DNA from: Endomicrobiia bacterium
Lineage (GTDB): Bacteria; Elusimicrobiota; Endomicrobiia; Endomicrobiales; Endomicrobiaceae
Assembly (NCBI GenBank): GCA_025998475.1
Contig: BNVZ01000016.1
Location: 1-14,609, forward strand
Reading direction: 5' to 3'
DNA: 14,609 nucleotides
Part shown: piece by piece, positions 1 to 6,800 of the stretch
How positions within the stretch are numbered: the first letter of the stretch is position 1
Layout of the letters: every line of letters starts with the position of its first letter
Program-made: the position numbers and the translations under genes
The notes under the pieces: generated by a model
Seen by the model: the letters and a program-made list of their open reading frames with translations, nothing else
The model's database searches: none
Told to the model about the DNA's origin: nothing

Positions 1-238
1 AAGCGCCTGTATTGCCTCTTTTTACGGATTTTGTGTGATATATCATATCCTCAACAGTAACAGGAAGAGTATTTTCGTAACCAAGCTTAACATTACCTAA
101 AGAGTCTCCTACAAGAAGCATATCGATATCCTGCGAAGAAATAAGTTTTGCCATAGTATAATCGTAACATGTAAGCATCGTTGTCTTTTCGTTTAACAGT
201 TTTTTATTCATAATTGTTATAACAGTTTTTTTATTCAT
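1..238 (-). CDS. panB: 3-methyl-2-oxobutanoate hydroxymethyltransferase, N-terminal part (cut by window edge)
   Basis: PanB transfers a hydroxymethyl group from methylene-tetrahydrofolate to 2-oxoisovalerate, the first committed step of pantothenate (coenzyme A) synthesis, in the cytosol. Only about the first 79 residues are here; the gene runs off the left edge. The translation contains the family's hallmark N-terminal block [19 protein letters not shown] followed by [16 protein letters not shown], which carries the first metal-binding Asp and the Ser-Gly pair, preceded by [13 protein letters not shown]. Two ATGs are adjacent (241 and 238). The Shine-Dalgarno GGGAG at 248-244 is only 2 nt from the first but 5 nt from the second, so I chose 238. 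Upstream on the same strand lies the terminator-bearing structured region at 347-466, which may control this gene. The reading frame is intact as far as visible. Family assignment is from remembered motifs and is strong. Confidence 0.93.
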   Translation of the reverse strand, partial: MNKKTVITIMNKKLLNEKTTMLTCYDYTMAKLISSQDIDMLLVGDSLGNVKLGYENTLPVTVEDMIYHTKSVKRGNTGA

Positions 239-346
239 CATGGCTCCCATTTTATTTTTTATCAAGCCATATCTGCCTAAAGATATTTGACAACACATGT
301 TGTGAGTGTTACGACTGTTATATGGGCTGGCTCGAAGCAACAGACC

Positions 347-373
347 AAAAAAAACGCCCAGATTACCTTGGCG
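347..373 (-). terminator. intrinsic terminator after divIC, before panB
   Basis: On the minus strand CGCCAAG (373-367) can pair with CTGGGCG (361-355) around a 5-nt loop, giving seven positions with one mismatch, followed at once by eight T residues (354-347). This is a standard rho-independent terminator shape. It would end the eno-divIC transcript, or, if the region is a leader, attenuate panB. No comparable T-run follows a stem on the plus strand. Confidence 0.65.
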
Positions 374-466
374 CCTAGGGAGGTTTTAATTCTGCTGTTG
401 TCCTAGTTACTTTGAGCTTGTTGCCAACCAGGGATTTTTACGAATTAAAACCAACAAGCGATGTTG
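347..466 (-). ncRNA. candidate structured RNA or attenuator leader upstream of panB
   Basis: Read on the minus strand this stretch can form three consecutive elements. First is a 5-bp hairpin CAACA/TGTTG (466-452). Second is a long stem of GGTTTTAATTC (452-442) with GAATTAAAACC (392-382), a perfect 11 bp, holding an inner 7-bp stem CCTGGTT (432-426) with AACTAGG (408-402). Third is an intrinsic terminator (373-347). The inner stem has a G-U wobble only when transcribed from the minus strand; on the plus strand the same position is an A-C mismatch, which favours minus transcription. It sits between divIC and panB, on their strand, ending about 106 nt before panB. It could be a free small RNA, a divIC 3' UTR or a panB leader. 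CTAGG in the inner stem could also pair with CCTAG just before the terminator, a possible but short alternative fold. It matches no riboswitch class I recognise. Confidence 0.45.
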
Positions 467-484
467 TAAACTTAAAATTTGGGT

Positions 485-769
485 CTAATATGAAAATCTA
501 TATTCTATTTCTCCGGGGGCGATAACATTTAACTCATTACGAACCATTCTTTCTAAATAAGACGGCTCATTTTCAAGATAACGTATTCTTTTTTTTAACA
601 AACTATTTTCGTTCAGCGCATCTTTGATGCTTGCTTTCAATTTATTCTGTTCAGAAAAACGTCTAACAAGAGATCTGTTTCCATCATTAAACGCTAGAAT
701 TAATAAAGCAATTACAAAAATAATATAACGTATTCTGAATTTTTTCATAACAAAATTATCCGTCTTCAT
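485..769 (-). CDS. FtsB/DivIC-type septum formation initiator protein
   Basis: This is a small bitopic membrane protein (94 aa) of the FtsB/DivIC family, which bridges FtsQ and FtsL in the divisome. Visible layout: a short basic cytoplasmic N-terminus, one hydrophobic segment at about residues 13-27 (YIIFVIALLILAF), a charged heptad-like coiled coil at about 36-68, and the family's C-terminal motif NEPSYLERMVRNELNVIAPGEIEY, comparable to the DPxYxExxAREELGxxxPGE pattern. It follows eno with a 31-bp gap, and eno-ftsB adjacency is conserved in many bacteria. Its partner FtsQ is encoded 6 kb upstream in the same window. Start: the ATG at 769 has a weak GGA 6-7 nt upstream; an in-frame ATG seven codons later (MKKFRIRY) is an alternative and would lose nothing essential. 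Length is normal for the family. Whether to name it ftsB or divIC cannot be decided from sequence alone. Confidence 0.85.
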   Translation of the reverse strand: MKTDNFVMKKFRIRYIIFVIALLILAFNDGNRSLVRRFSEQNKLKASIKDALNENSLLKKRIRYLENEPSYLERMVRNELNVIAPGEIEYRFSY

Positions 770-800
770 CTATTCCAGTAGAGAAACGAGTAAGGATGAG

Positions 801-2105
801 CTATTTTATACTTGAAAAAGCAGTCTTGCCCAAATAACTTGCTTTAGAACCTAGTTCTTCTTCAACTCTTAAAAGCTGATTATATTTACACATTCTATCC
901 GTTCTTGACGCAGATCCAGTCTTAATTTGCCCTGTATTAAGAGCAACTGCAAGATCAGCTATTATGCTGTCCTCCGTTTCTCCTGAACGATGCGACATAA
1001 TTGCCGTATAACCCGCCTGATATGCCATTTGCACAGCAGCTACAGTTTCTGAAAGAGACCCTATCTGGTTAACTTTTATAAGAATTGAATTTGCAATACC
1101 TTTATCAATTCCTTCTTTAAATATTTTTGTATTTGTGACGAAAAGATCATCGCCGACGAGTTGAAGTTTTGATTTTAAATCGTTAGTTAAAATCTTCCAA
1201 CCGTCCCAATCAGATTCACTTAAGCCGTCTTCTATGGATATGACAGGATATTTTGACAAAAGATCTTCGTAAAAAGTAATCATATCTTTTGAAGTTTTAA
1301 CTTTATCTTTAACTTCTCCCTCAAGGGTATACTTATTATTCTCATAAAGTTCGCTTGCAGCTACATCTAAAGCAAAAACTATATCTTTTCCAACATCGTA
1401 ACCTGCCGCTTTAACAGCTGTGCATATCACCTCTAGAGCTTGAGCGTTGGAAGTTAGATTAGGAGCAAAACCTCCTTCGTCTCCTACTCCAGTCGCATAT
1501 CCTTTTTCATTTAAAACTTTTTTTAAACTATGAAAAACTTCACAGCCCATTCTTAAGGCTTCATGAAAATTCCCTGCGCTTACAGGCGCAATCATAAATT
1601 CCTGTAAATCAACATTGTTGTCTGCATGTTCTCCGCCGTTAATAATATTCATAAGGGGAACAGGCAAAATATATTTATCACTTTTAATATTGTAGATTTT
1701 TCTTACATATTCATATGTGGAAAGTTTATTTGAGTCCGCTCCCGCTTTTGCACAAGCAAGAGATACGCCTAATATTGCATTAGCTCCTAAATTACTTTTA
1801 AAATCCGTGCCGTCAAGCTTTATCATTATGTCATCAATTTCTTGTTGCTTTGTTATTTCAAAGTCTATGAGCTCAGGAACAATTAATTTATTGATATTCG
1901 AGACTGCTTTCAATACTCCTTTGCCTCCAAATCTCTTTTTATCACCATCCCTTAACTCCAAAGCCTCTCTAGAACCTGTCGAAGCTCCTGAAGGAACTGC
2001 CGCTCTCCCAAAAGAACCATCATCAAGAGTCACATCAACTTCGACAGTTGGATTGCCTCGCGAATCGATAATTTCTCTTCCTGTAATTTTCTTAATTTTT
2101 GCCAT
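801..2105 (-). CDS. eno: enolase (phosphopyruvate hydratase)
   Basis: Enolase interconverts 2-phosphoglycerate and phosphoenolpyruvate in glycolysis. At 434 aa it is full length for the bacterial enzyme. Diagnostic blocks appear in order: [16 protein letters not shown] (10-25), VPSGASTG (38-45), [15 protein letters not shown] (157-171) with the substrate-binding His160, [11 protein letters not shown] with catalytic Glu210, metal ligands Asp247 (FALDVAAS), Glu292 (IEDGLSE) and Asp319 (VGDDLF), the enolase signature [14 protein letters not shown] with catalytic Lys344, and SHRSGETED (371-379). Nothing essential is missing. An AGGAGG lies 12 nt before the ATG, slightly distant. It is followed by divIC after 31 bp, and the outer-membrane protein gene ends 53 bp upstream. 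In a fermentative symbiont this would be core energy metabolism. Assignment is secure. Confidence 0.98.
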   Translation of the reverse strand: MAKIKKITGREIIDSRGNPTVEVDVTLDDGSFGRAAVPSGASTGSREALELRDGDKKRFGGKGVLKAVSNINKLIVPELIDFEITKQQEIDDIMIKLDGTDFKSNLGANAILGVSLACAKAGADSNKLSTYEYVRKIYNIKSDKYILPVPLMNIINGGEHADNNVDLQEFMIAPVSAGNFHEALRMGCEVFHSLKKVLNEKGYATGVGDEGGFAPNLTSNAQALEVICTAVKAAGYDVGKDIVFALDVAASELYENNKYTLEGEVKDKVKTSKDMITFYEDLLSKYPVISIEDGLSESDWDGWKILTNDLKSKLQLVGDDLFVTNTKIFKEGIDKGIANSILIKVNQIGSLSETVAAVQMAYQAGYTAIMSHRSGETEDSIIADLAVALNTGQIKTGSASRTDRMCKYNQLLRVEEELGSKASYLGKTAFSSIK

Positions 2106-2147
2106 AATACTAAGGATCCTCCTATTTTTAGATTACTTCAAATTTTA

Positions 2148-2165
2148 TTTATAGTTAACTATAAA
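2148..2165. repeat. 18-bp perfect palindrome upstream of eno
   Basis: The sequence TTTATAGTTAACTATAAA is identical to its own reverse complement across all 18 bases. It overlaps the stop codon (2161-2159) of the outer-membrane protein gene and lies about 42 bp before the eno start. It has no T-run suitable for a terminator and no loop. A symmetric protein-binding operator for eno, or chance in AT-rich DNA, are both possible. Confidence 0.5.
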
Positions 2166-3508
2166 GACTGTTGTTGCTCAAGCATTTCAAAAAATTTAGT
2201 AGAAACATCTTTAGCTAGTAAGCTATTATTGGAAATAACTTCAACTTTTGTTTTACCAGATCCTTCATCTGTTATAAAAATACCTACTTCGGTTGAATCC
2301 AAACAACACTCAAAACTCTTTGAAAAGTCAAAAGCCACTATATACCCTTTTTTGGAATTTTTATGAACAACTCCTGCTTTAAGTTTTTCTATTATTTCCA
2401 AACTTTTGTTAAAACAGTCTTTTTGCGACGTATTAAAAATTTTTTCGAATCGTCCAGTTTTTTCTTTTTCAAATTTCTCTACGGATGAACCAAGAAAATT
2501 TAAAGATCCGATGGAAACCTTTGCCGTAACCGCAAAACCTTCTCGTGAACCGAAATATCCTTGTAAGCCTAGACCTGCGCAAATATCACCGGTATTATTC
2601 TTCATCGTTAGGCCAACCTCATATACTCTTGTACCGCCTTTAAGACGCGTAGCGTCGATATTTTCATCTGCAATAGCCCAATTAACATCTCCGCCAAATT
2701 CATATTCATACGCTCCGCTGCCGTAAAAACTAACCGCTGAATTTGCATTGTATAACAATTTTGTTCCAAGCCTGAGTTTTTTTGAATCTACATCAAAAAA
2801 TTTAATACTCCTAACATTTTCACCTTTTTGTCGCATAAAAAAATATCGCCCATATGTATCAAGCCCGAAACTGTCATTAAATTTATGCAAGTACCCTAAA
2901 CCCGCATGCCAGCCAAGGCATAGGGAATCGTATTCATAATAGTAAATAGAAGGTTGCTCAAAATCAGTTTTAACATTCCCTATATGCCCCGATAATTCGC
3001 CACGCAAATTATTTTTAAAATCAAAACGCCCAAATAAACCACCCCCATGATACTTATTGTTGTGACCTTTTACTGACACAAATGGCTGAAAATAATGAGA
3101 TACATCAACATCATAATTATCGTTGCCATAGCTGCAAAAAGCTCCTGAGAGTAACCGTCCGCAATTTAAATCAACTCTTTTAGCAAAACCACCAAGGAAT
3201 AAAAAACTTTTTAAATTTACACCAGTTTTTGTTGTATAATCAACTTTTGTTTTATACTCAGACTCTCCAAAAGAAACTGCTCCGAAAAAAGAAGAAGTGT
3301 CAGCAGAATCTTTAACAACCGACGCTAATCCTTGATCTATCAAAATATCTGACACTTGATTTACAAAAAGAATGCTTGTGGCGCGGGCCTTTTGAGGTAC
3401 ATCGCGCATGTCGAGTTGTTCTGCAAGAGCCTTATTTGCAGTTGAGGCAACAAATACTACAAAAAAAATCGATATAATATACACACAACTCTTTTGACAA
3501 AAACGCAT
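2159..3508 (-). CDS. secreted outer-membrane protein: autotransporter-like barrel with extra C-terminal domain
   Basis: I do not recognise a named gene. The 449-aa product begins with a signal peptide (basic MRFCQKS, hydrophobic core about 8-22, likely cleavage at ALA-EQ near residue 29). From about 75 to 340 the sequence alternates aromatic/hydrophobic and polar residues with many Gly, as in outer-membrane beta strands. The stretch at 246-335 (KLRLGTKLLY, FYGSGAYEYEFGGDV, LKGGTRVYEVGL, GLGLQGYFGSREG) follows the pattern of the last strands of the autotransporter beta-domain. Unusually, the chain continues for about 105 residues past the barrel with a charged helix (about 345-385), then a mixed alpha/beta region with a Cys-Cys pair (401-402). 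Start: an ATG 30 bp upstream (3538) lacks a ribosome site, while AGGA stands about 8 nt before the ATG at 3508 and gives the cleaner signal peptide. It has its own promoter. Function unknown; surface exposure is inference. Confidence 0.75.
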   Translation of the reverse strand: MRFCQKSCVYIISIFFVVFVASTANKALAEQLDMRDVPQKARATSILFVNQVSDILIDQGLASVVKDSADTSSFFGAVSFGESEYKTKVDYTTKTGVNLKSFLFLGGFAKRVDLNCGRLLSGAFCSYGNDNYDVDVSHYFQPFVSVKGHNNKYHGGGLFGRFDFKNNLRGELSGHIGNVKTDFEQPSIYYYEYDSLCLGWHAGLGYLHKFNDSFGLDTYGRYFFMRQKGENVRSIKFFDVDSKKLRLGTKLLYNANSAVSFYGSGAYEYEFGGDVNWAIADENIDATRLKGGTRVYEVGLTMKNNTGDICAGLGLQGYFGSREGFAVTAKVSIGSLNFLGSSVEKFEKEKTGRFEKIFNTSQKDCFNKSLEIIEKLKAGVVHKNSKKGYIVAFDFSKSFECCLDSTEVGIFITDEGSGKTKVEVISNNSLLAKDVSTKFFEMLEQQQSL

Positions 3509-3609
3509 TAAATGTTCCTGTGGTAATAAAATATTCATTTGAATTCAACAGACTTCTTCCCAGCTATTCATATCATCAATAGATACAAACCTTCCCCCTC
3601 TCGCTTCTC

Positions 3610-3637
3610 ATTATAGCATATAACAAATAAGTGCGAA
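3610..3637 (-). promoter_or_regulatory. promoter for the outer-membrane protein gene
   Basis: Minus-strand TATAAT (3615-3610) is preceded by TGC, an extended -10, and by TTCGCA (3637-3632) at a 16-bp spacing. The box is a perfect -10 consensus; the -35 matches 4 of 6. Predicted start near 3603 gives a leader of about 95 nt that is purine-rich (GAGAGGGGGAAGG). It lies just after the pgeF stop codon, so it would start a new unit of outer-membrane protein, eno and divIC. Confidence 0.55.
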
Positions 3638-3648
3638 GTACTTGTGTT

Positions 3649-4296
3649 TTAAATTATTGAAATGATCCTTTCGTCACATATATTGTATCTATACGAAAAG
3701 AATAAGTCCTTTTCATGAAAAGTACAGCGTTTTATATCAAAAATATTATCAATTCCAAGTTTTTCTAATTTCTTGCGAACTATTTCTGACAAATCCAATT
3801 TATTATCTTTAAGTTTAACATTAAACCTAAGTCCTGCTTCACAATTTACTTCATAACAGCAAGAGCGTATATGAGGTCCGATATAAACTTGAACTTCATT
3901 AAAATCCACAGAAAAATCTTTTTTTAATATATCAAATGTATTTTCTATTATACCACCATAAAGACCTTTCCATCCTGCATGAATTGCAGCTTTAATTTGG
4001 TCTTTCCTGCAAGCAACAAGCAAAGGCACGCAGTCTGCAGTAAAAATACCAACCATCGTATTTTTATCTGCAGTAATTAATCCGTCGCACTTATCAATAA
4101 AAGTATTTTGATCGGAAGCGCCAACAATCGTTATATTATTGCCGTGCGTTTGATTTGCAAGAACTAATTTAACAGGATCTAGGTTCAATGACATAAGAAA
4201 ATTATTTCTTATATTCTTATCTTTCATATTACCGGCAATTTTAGTTGTTGTAAAATGTCTATACGAAAAATTTTTATTGAATATAAATTGTTCCAT
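3649..4296 (-). CDS. pgeF: PgeF/YfiH-family peptidoglycan editing factor (polyphenol oxidase/laccase-domain family)
   Basis: This 215-aa protein belongs to the YfiH/DUF152 family. Members remove wrongly incorporated L-Ser from UDP-MurNAc-peptides in E. coli (PgeF), and others act on purine nucleosides. The three conserved metal ligands are visible: His51 in NQTHGNN, Cys89 in FTADCVPLL and His106 in AAIHAGWKG. Also present are CDGLITAD, YIGPHIRSCCYEV and the C-terminal RCTFHEKDLFFSYR. Start: an upstream in-frame TTG (4320) would overlap ftsZ by 25 nt, but the ATG at 4296 overlaps the ftsZ TAA stop as TAATG, a classic coupling arrangement, so I use it. A yfiH-type gene next to ftsZ is common. 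Its place after the division and Mur genes suits a wall-precursor role, though substrate cannot be read from sequence. Confidence 0.9.
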   Translation of the reverse strand: MEQFIFNKNFSYRHFTTTKIAGNMKDKNIRNNFLMSLNLDPVKLVLANQTHGNNITIVGASDQNTFIDKCDGLITADKNTMVGIFTADCVPLLVACRKDQIKAAIHAGWKGLYGGIIENTFDILKKDFSVDFNEVQVYIGPHIRSCCYEVNCEAGLRFNVKLKDNKLDLSEIVRKKLEKLGIDNIFDIKRCTFHEKDLFFSYRYNICDERIISII

Positions 4297-5396
4297 TATT
4301 TTAGAAACCTGGGTTTCCAATATGTATATGCTGGTTTTGATGGATCTGTCTCTTCTGCCACAGACAAACTCTGTTGCGAGAAAAACTCAGGCTGCGGTTC
4401 TTCGATTACCATTGCAACATCAGGTTCATCATTTTTAAAACCAGTGGCAATAATTGTAATTTTAATTTTATCATCAAGTCTATTGTCTATAGTGTGTCCA
4501 AAAAACACATGTCCGTTAATACCGTAACTTTTTATATAACCGAATATTTCCTGAAGAGTCAATGCAGAAATATTAGAATTTGTTGTTATATTAACTAGAG
4601 CTTTTTTAGCTTTTGAAATATCATAATTCTCAAGAAGCGGACTTGTTACAGCTTTTCTTACAGCTTCTTTAACATCCACACTGGTACTTTCTCCTATGCC
4701 TATTAGCGCTGTGCCGGCATTAGTTAAAATACTTCTCACATCAGCAAAATCTCTGTTGATTTCACCTGTAACAGTTACAATATCAGTGATAGCCTGAATG
4801 CTCTGTCTCAAAACATCATCTATTATCTGATAAAAAGCATCAAGGGCGACCCTTTCATTTATAACATTAAAAACTCTTTCGTTAGGGATGATAATTAAAG
4901 CGTCTGTGTATTCTTTAAGATTCTTAATGCCTTCTTCGGCTTGAGCCATTCTAACCTTGCCTTCATGCTCAAAAGGTTTTGTAACAACGCCAATCGTAAG
5001 TATTCCTATCTCTCTTGCAAGTTTTGCAACTATAGGAGCAACGCCTGTTCCTGTTCCTCCACCCATACCGGCAGTGACAAAAATCATATCCGCGCCAATA
5101 ATTCTTCCTTTTATTTCTTCAATACTTTCTTCGGCAGCTTGTTTGCCAACTTCAGGGTTACCGCCAACACCAAGCCCTTTTGTTATTTTTTCGCCAATTT
5201 GGAGTATATCTGGCGCTGAAGACTTTAACAAAGCCTGCGCATCCGTATTAATGGACACAAACTCAACATTACCAACATTAGCAGCAATCATTCTGTTAAT
5301 GGCATTACATCCACCGCCACCGACACCCATAATCCTAATTACCGCAGGTTGGCCTGTATTCATTTCTTTTGAAGGTAATACTATTTTTATACTCAT
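4296..5396 (-). CDS. ftsZ: cell division protein FtsZ
   Basis: FtsZ is the tubulin-like GTPase that polymerises into the division ring. At 366 aa it is typical. GTP-binding blocks: GVGGGGCNAINRM (24-36), NTDAQAL (50-56), and the tubulin signature GGGTGTG at 112-118. The T7 catalytic loop reads NRDFADV (214-220); the Asp residues that activate water on the next subunit are kept, but the second position, usually Leu or Val, is Arg. The globular domain ends near residue 320. A short acidic linker follows, then a C-terminal tail ending KPRFLK, which fits the conserved PxFLR/K peptide that binds FtsA. The ATG directly abuts the ftsA stop (TAA-ATG, no gap) with GAGGA about 11 nt upstream inside ftsA, so translation is probably coupled. 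It is followed by pgeF with a TAATG overlap. Confidence 0.98.
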   Translation of the reverse strand: MSIKIVLPSKEMNTGQPAVIRIMGVGGGGCNAINRMIAANVGNVEFVSINTDAQALLKSSAPDILQIGEKITKGLGVGGNPEVGKQAAEESIEEIKGRIIGADMIFVTAGMGGGTGTGVAPIVAKLAREIGILTIGVVTKPFEHEGKVRMAQAEEGIKNLKEYTDALIIIPNERVFNVINERVALDAFYQIIDDVLRQSIQAITDIVTVTGEINRDFADVRSILTNAGTALIGIGESTSVDVKEAVRKAVTSPLLENYDISKAKKALVNITTNSNISALTLQEIFGYIKSYGINGHVFFGHTIDNRLDDKIKITIIATGFKNDEPDVAMVIEEPQPEFFSQQSLSVAEETDPSKPAYTYWKPRFLK

Positions 5397-6638
5397 TTAA
5401 AAAATTTCCTCAAACCATTTTGATATTTTTGATACCACATTATTTTTCGATGATTTTTTTTGAGGGTAGATTTTTAAAACCGAAAAACCAGATGCCATAG
5501 CTCCTATGGCCGTAGTATACGATGAATTTGAAAGTATCTCGTAAGGGCCAACCACTTTTTCTGAGTTTGGAGAGCTTGTTCGAACGGAACAATTAAATGC
5601 TTTCTCAAAAGCTTCGGCAATACCAGAAAGTTTACTGCCACCGCCTGTAAGAATTATACCACCTGACAAAAATTCATCTCCATAATCATTCTTTTCCATA
5701 ACTCCCTTTATTTCATACAAAATTCTATCTACTCTTGGAGTAATTATATCGTTTACAAGTTCAAAAGTCTCGCATTTTTTTATATTTCTGCCGTCGGCGG
5801 CTTTATATTCAAATTCTTCATTTTTAAAGTCACTATACACTAAAGCAGCACCATATCTTTCTTTAATTTCTTTTGAAACAGAATAGGCCGCTCTCAACTT
5901 ATGGCCAATATCCCTTGTAATATAATCAGATCCATTGGCAAGTTCATCAGTGTGTCTGATTATTCCATCAACATAATGTACAAAACCGGTTGTAAGTCCT
6001 CCAAAATCAATTACAAGACAACTCAATTCTTTCTCTTCTCTTGTAACCAAAATATCACTTGCTGCTAAATAGCCAAATACCCTGTCGTCATAATTAACAC
6101 CAACAGAGCTCATGGCTTTTGATATATTCCCTAAATTACTGCTTGAGGCTATAAAAGTATGAACGTCAACCTCGATGTATGTTCCTTCCATGCCTACGGG
6201 ATTCTGTATTCCTCTTTGTTGGTTTAAAATATACTCCTTAGGAATTATTTGAAGTATTTCCTGATCAGGCTCTATTCTTATCTGTTTTCTCGCACTTTCC
6301 AAGGCATTATCAACAGTTTCTTCCGTAACCTCTCTACTTGAATGATTTATATTGGCAACGCCTTTAGAATTTTTTGATTTTATAAAATTTCCTCTCATTG
6401 CAACAATAACACTTCCGATTTGGCTGCCAGCAGCTTTTTCTGTTTCTTCAAACGCTTTGCCAATAGCAAGAGCGGCTTCCTGTATATTGATAACTGCGCC
6501 AGCCTTTATACCGTCGCAAGGTATGGAAATCGCACTAAAAATTTTTACTAGTCTTGCTTCTTCGTCACGCGCTCCGGCAACACAGCATACCTGGTTGCTT
6601 CCGATATCAAGACCTGCTACAAGTGCTTTTTTGGACAT
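5397..6638 (-). CDS. ftsA: cell division protein FtsA
   Basis: FtsA is the actin-like ATPase that anchors FtsZ to the inner membrane. The 413-aa product shows the actin/Hsp70 fold motifs: phosphate-1 GLDIGS (9-14), phosphate-2 LVIDFGGLTTGFVHY in mid-protein, and the adenosine motif GGIILTGGGSKLSGI. The family-specific SHS2 (1C) region lies between the first two. It ends in an amphipathic helix (VSKISKWFEEIF) preceded by a basic, Ser/Asn-rich linker, the membrane-targeting sequence expected for FtsA. The ATG has AAGGA 6 nt upstream. Upstream is a 162-bp gap after ftsQ with a promoter candidate; downstream ftsZ starts on the very next base. No disruption seen. Confidence 0.97.
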   Translation of the reverse strand: MSKKALVAGLDIGSNQVCCVAGARDEEARLVKIFSAISIPCDGIKAGAVINIQEAALAIGKAFEETEKAAGSQIGSVIVAMRGNFIKSKNSKGVANINHSSREVTEETVDNALESARKQIRIEPDQEILQIIPKEYILNQQRGIQNPVGMEGTYIEVDVHTFIASSSNLGNISKAMSSVGVNYDDRVFGYLAASDILVTREEKELSCLVIDFGGLTTGFVHYVDGIIRHTDELANGSDYITRDIGHKLRAAYSVSKEIKERYGAALVYSDFKNEEFEYKAADGRNIKKCETFELVNDIITPRVDRILYEIKGVMEKNDYGDEFLSGGIILTGGGSKLSGIAEAFEKAFNCSVRTSSPNSEKVVGPYEILSNSSYTTAIGAMASGFSVLKIYPQKKSSKNNVVSKISKWFEEIF

Positions 6639-6800
6639 TTTAAATCCTTATGCATTATAATATTTTATCAGCATACAGCCAACTAACCTCTGTATTGATA
6701 CTCATGTTGCCTTGTAGGGCAAACTAAAAGAATAATCGACAAAGCAAACCAGCGTAGTTGTCACAATGAGCGTGACCCGTGGGGCTTACTCAAAGACATG
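6639..6800 (-). other. 162-bp non-coding gap splitting ftsQ from ftsA
   Basis: Neighbouring division genes here abut or overlap, yet this gap holds no open frame. It can form two short hairpins: GTCAC with GTGAC around a 7-nt loop (plus 6758-6774 region, TGTCACAATGAGCGTGACCC) and TTGCC with GGCAA around CTACAA (near 6708-6724). Neither is followed by a T-run, so neither looks like a terminator. The TATAAT box described separately lies at its ftsA end. The gap could be a regulatory spacer for ftsAZ or the scar of a lost segment. Confidence 0.5.
6654..6682 (-). promoter_or_regulatory. possible promoter for ftsA-ftsZ-pgeF
   Basis: Minus-strand TATAAT (6659-6654) lies 17 bp after TTGGCT (6682-6677, 4 of 6 to consensus). 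The caveat is distance: a start near 6647 would fall inside the AAGGA ribosome site and leave a 9-nt leader, so the real start may lie elsewhere, or the match is chance in AT-rich DNA. Confidence 0.33.

Noticed and set aside
182..238. Apparent repeat of ATGAATAAAAAA-CTGTTA at the panB start, suggesting a tandem duplication
   Set aside because: Both copies align with ordinary PanB N-terminal sequence, so Lys/Asn-rich codon use explains the likeness.
1717..2154. 145-codon plus-strand open frame opposite eno
   Set aside because: It is antisense to the strongly conserved enolase N-terminus and has no independent support.
3545..3571. Short frame (MNSWEEVC) in the leader of the outer-membrane protein gene, a possible upstream peptide
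   Set aside because: Only eight codons, without a good ribosome site, and no pairing that suggests attenuation. The frame can be read a little further upstream but stops there.
4957..5400. 147-codon open frame on the plus strand opposite ftsZ
   Set aside because: It is fully antisense to a conserved gene, has proline-rich low-complexity translation and no ribosome site or family motif.
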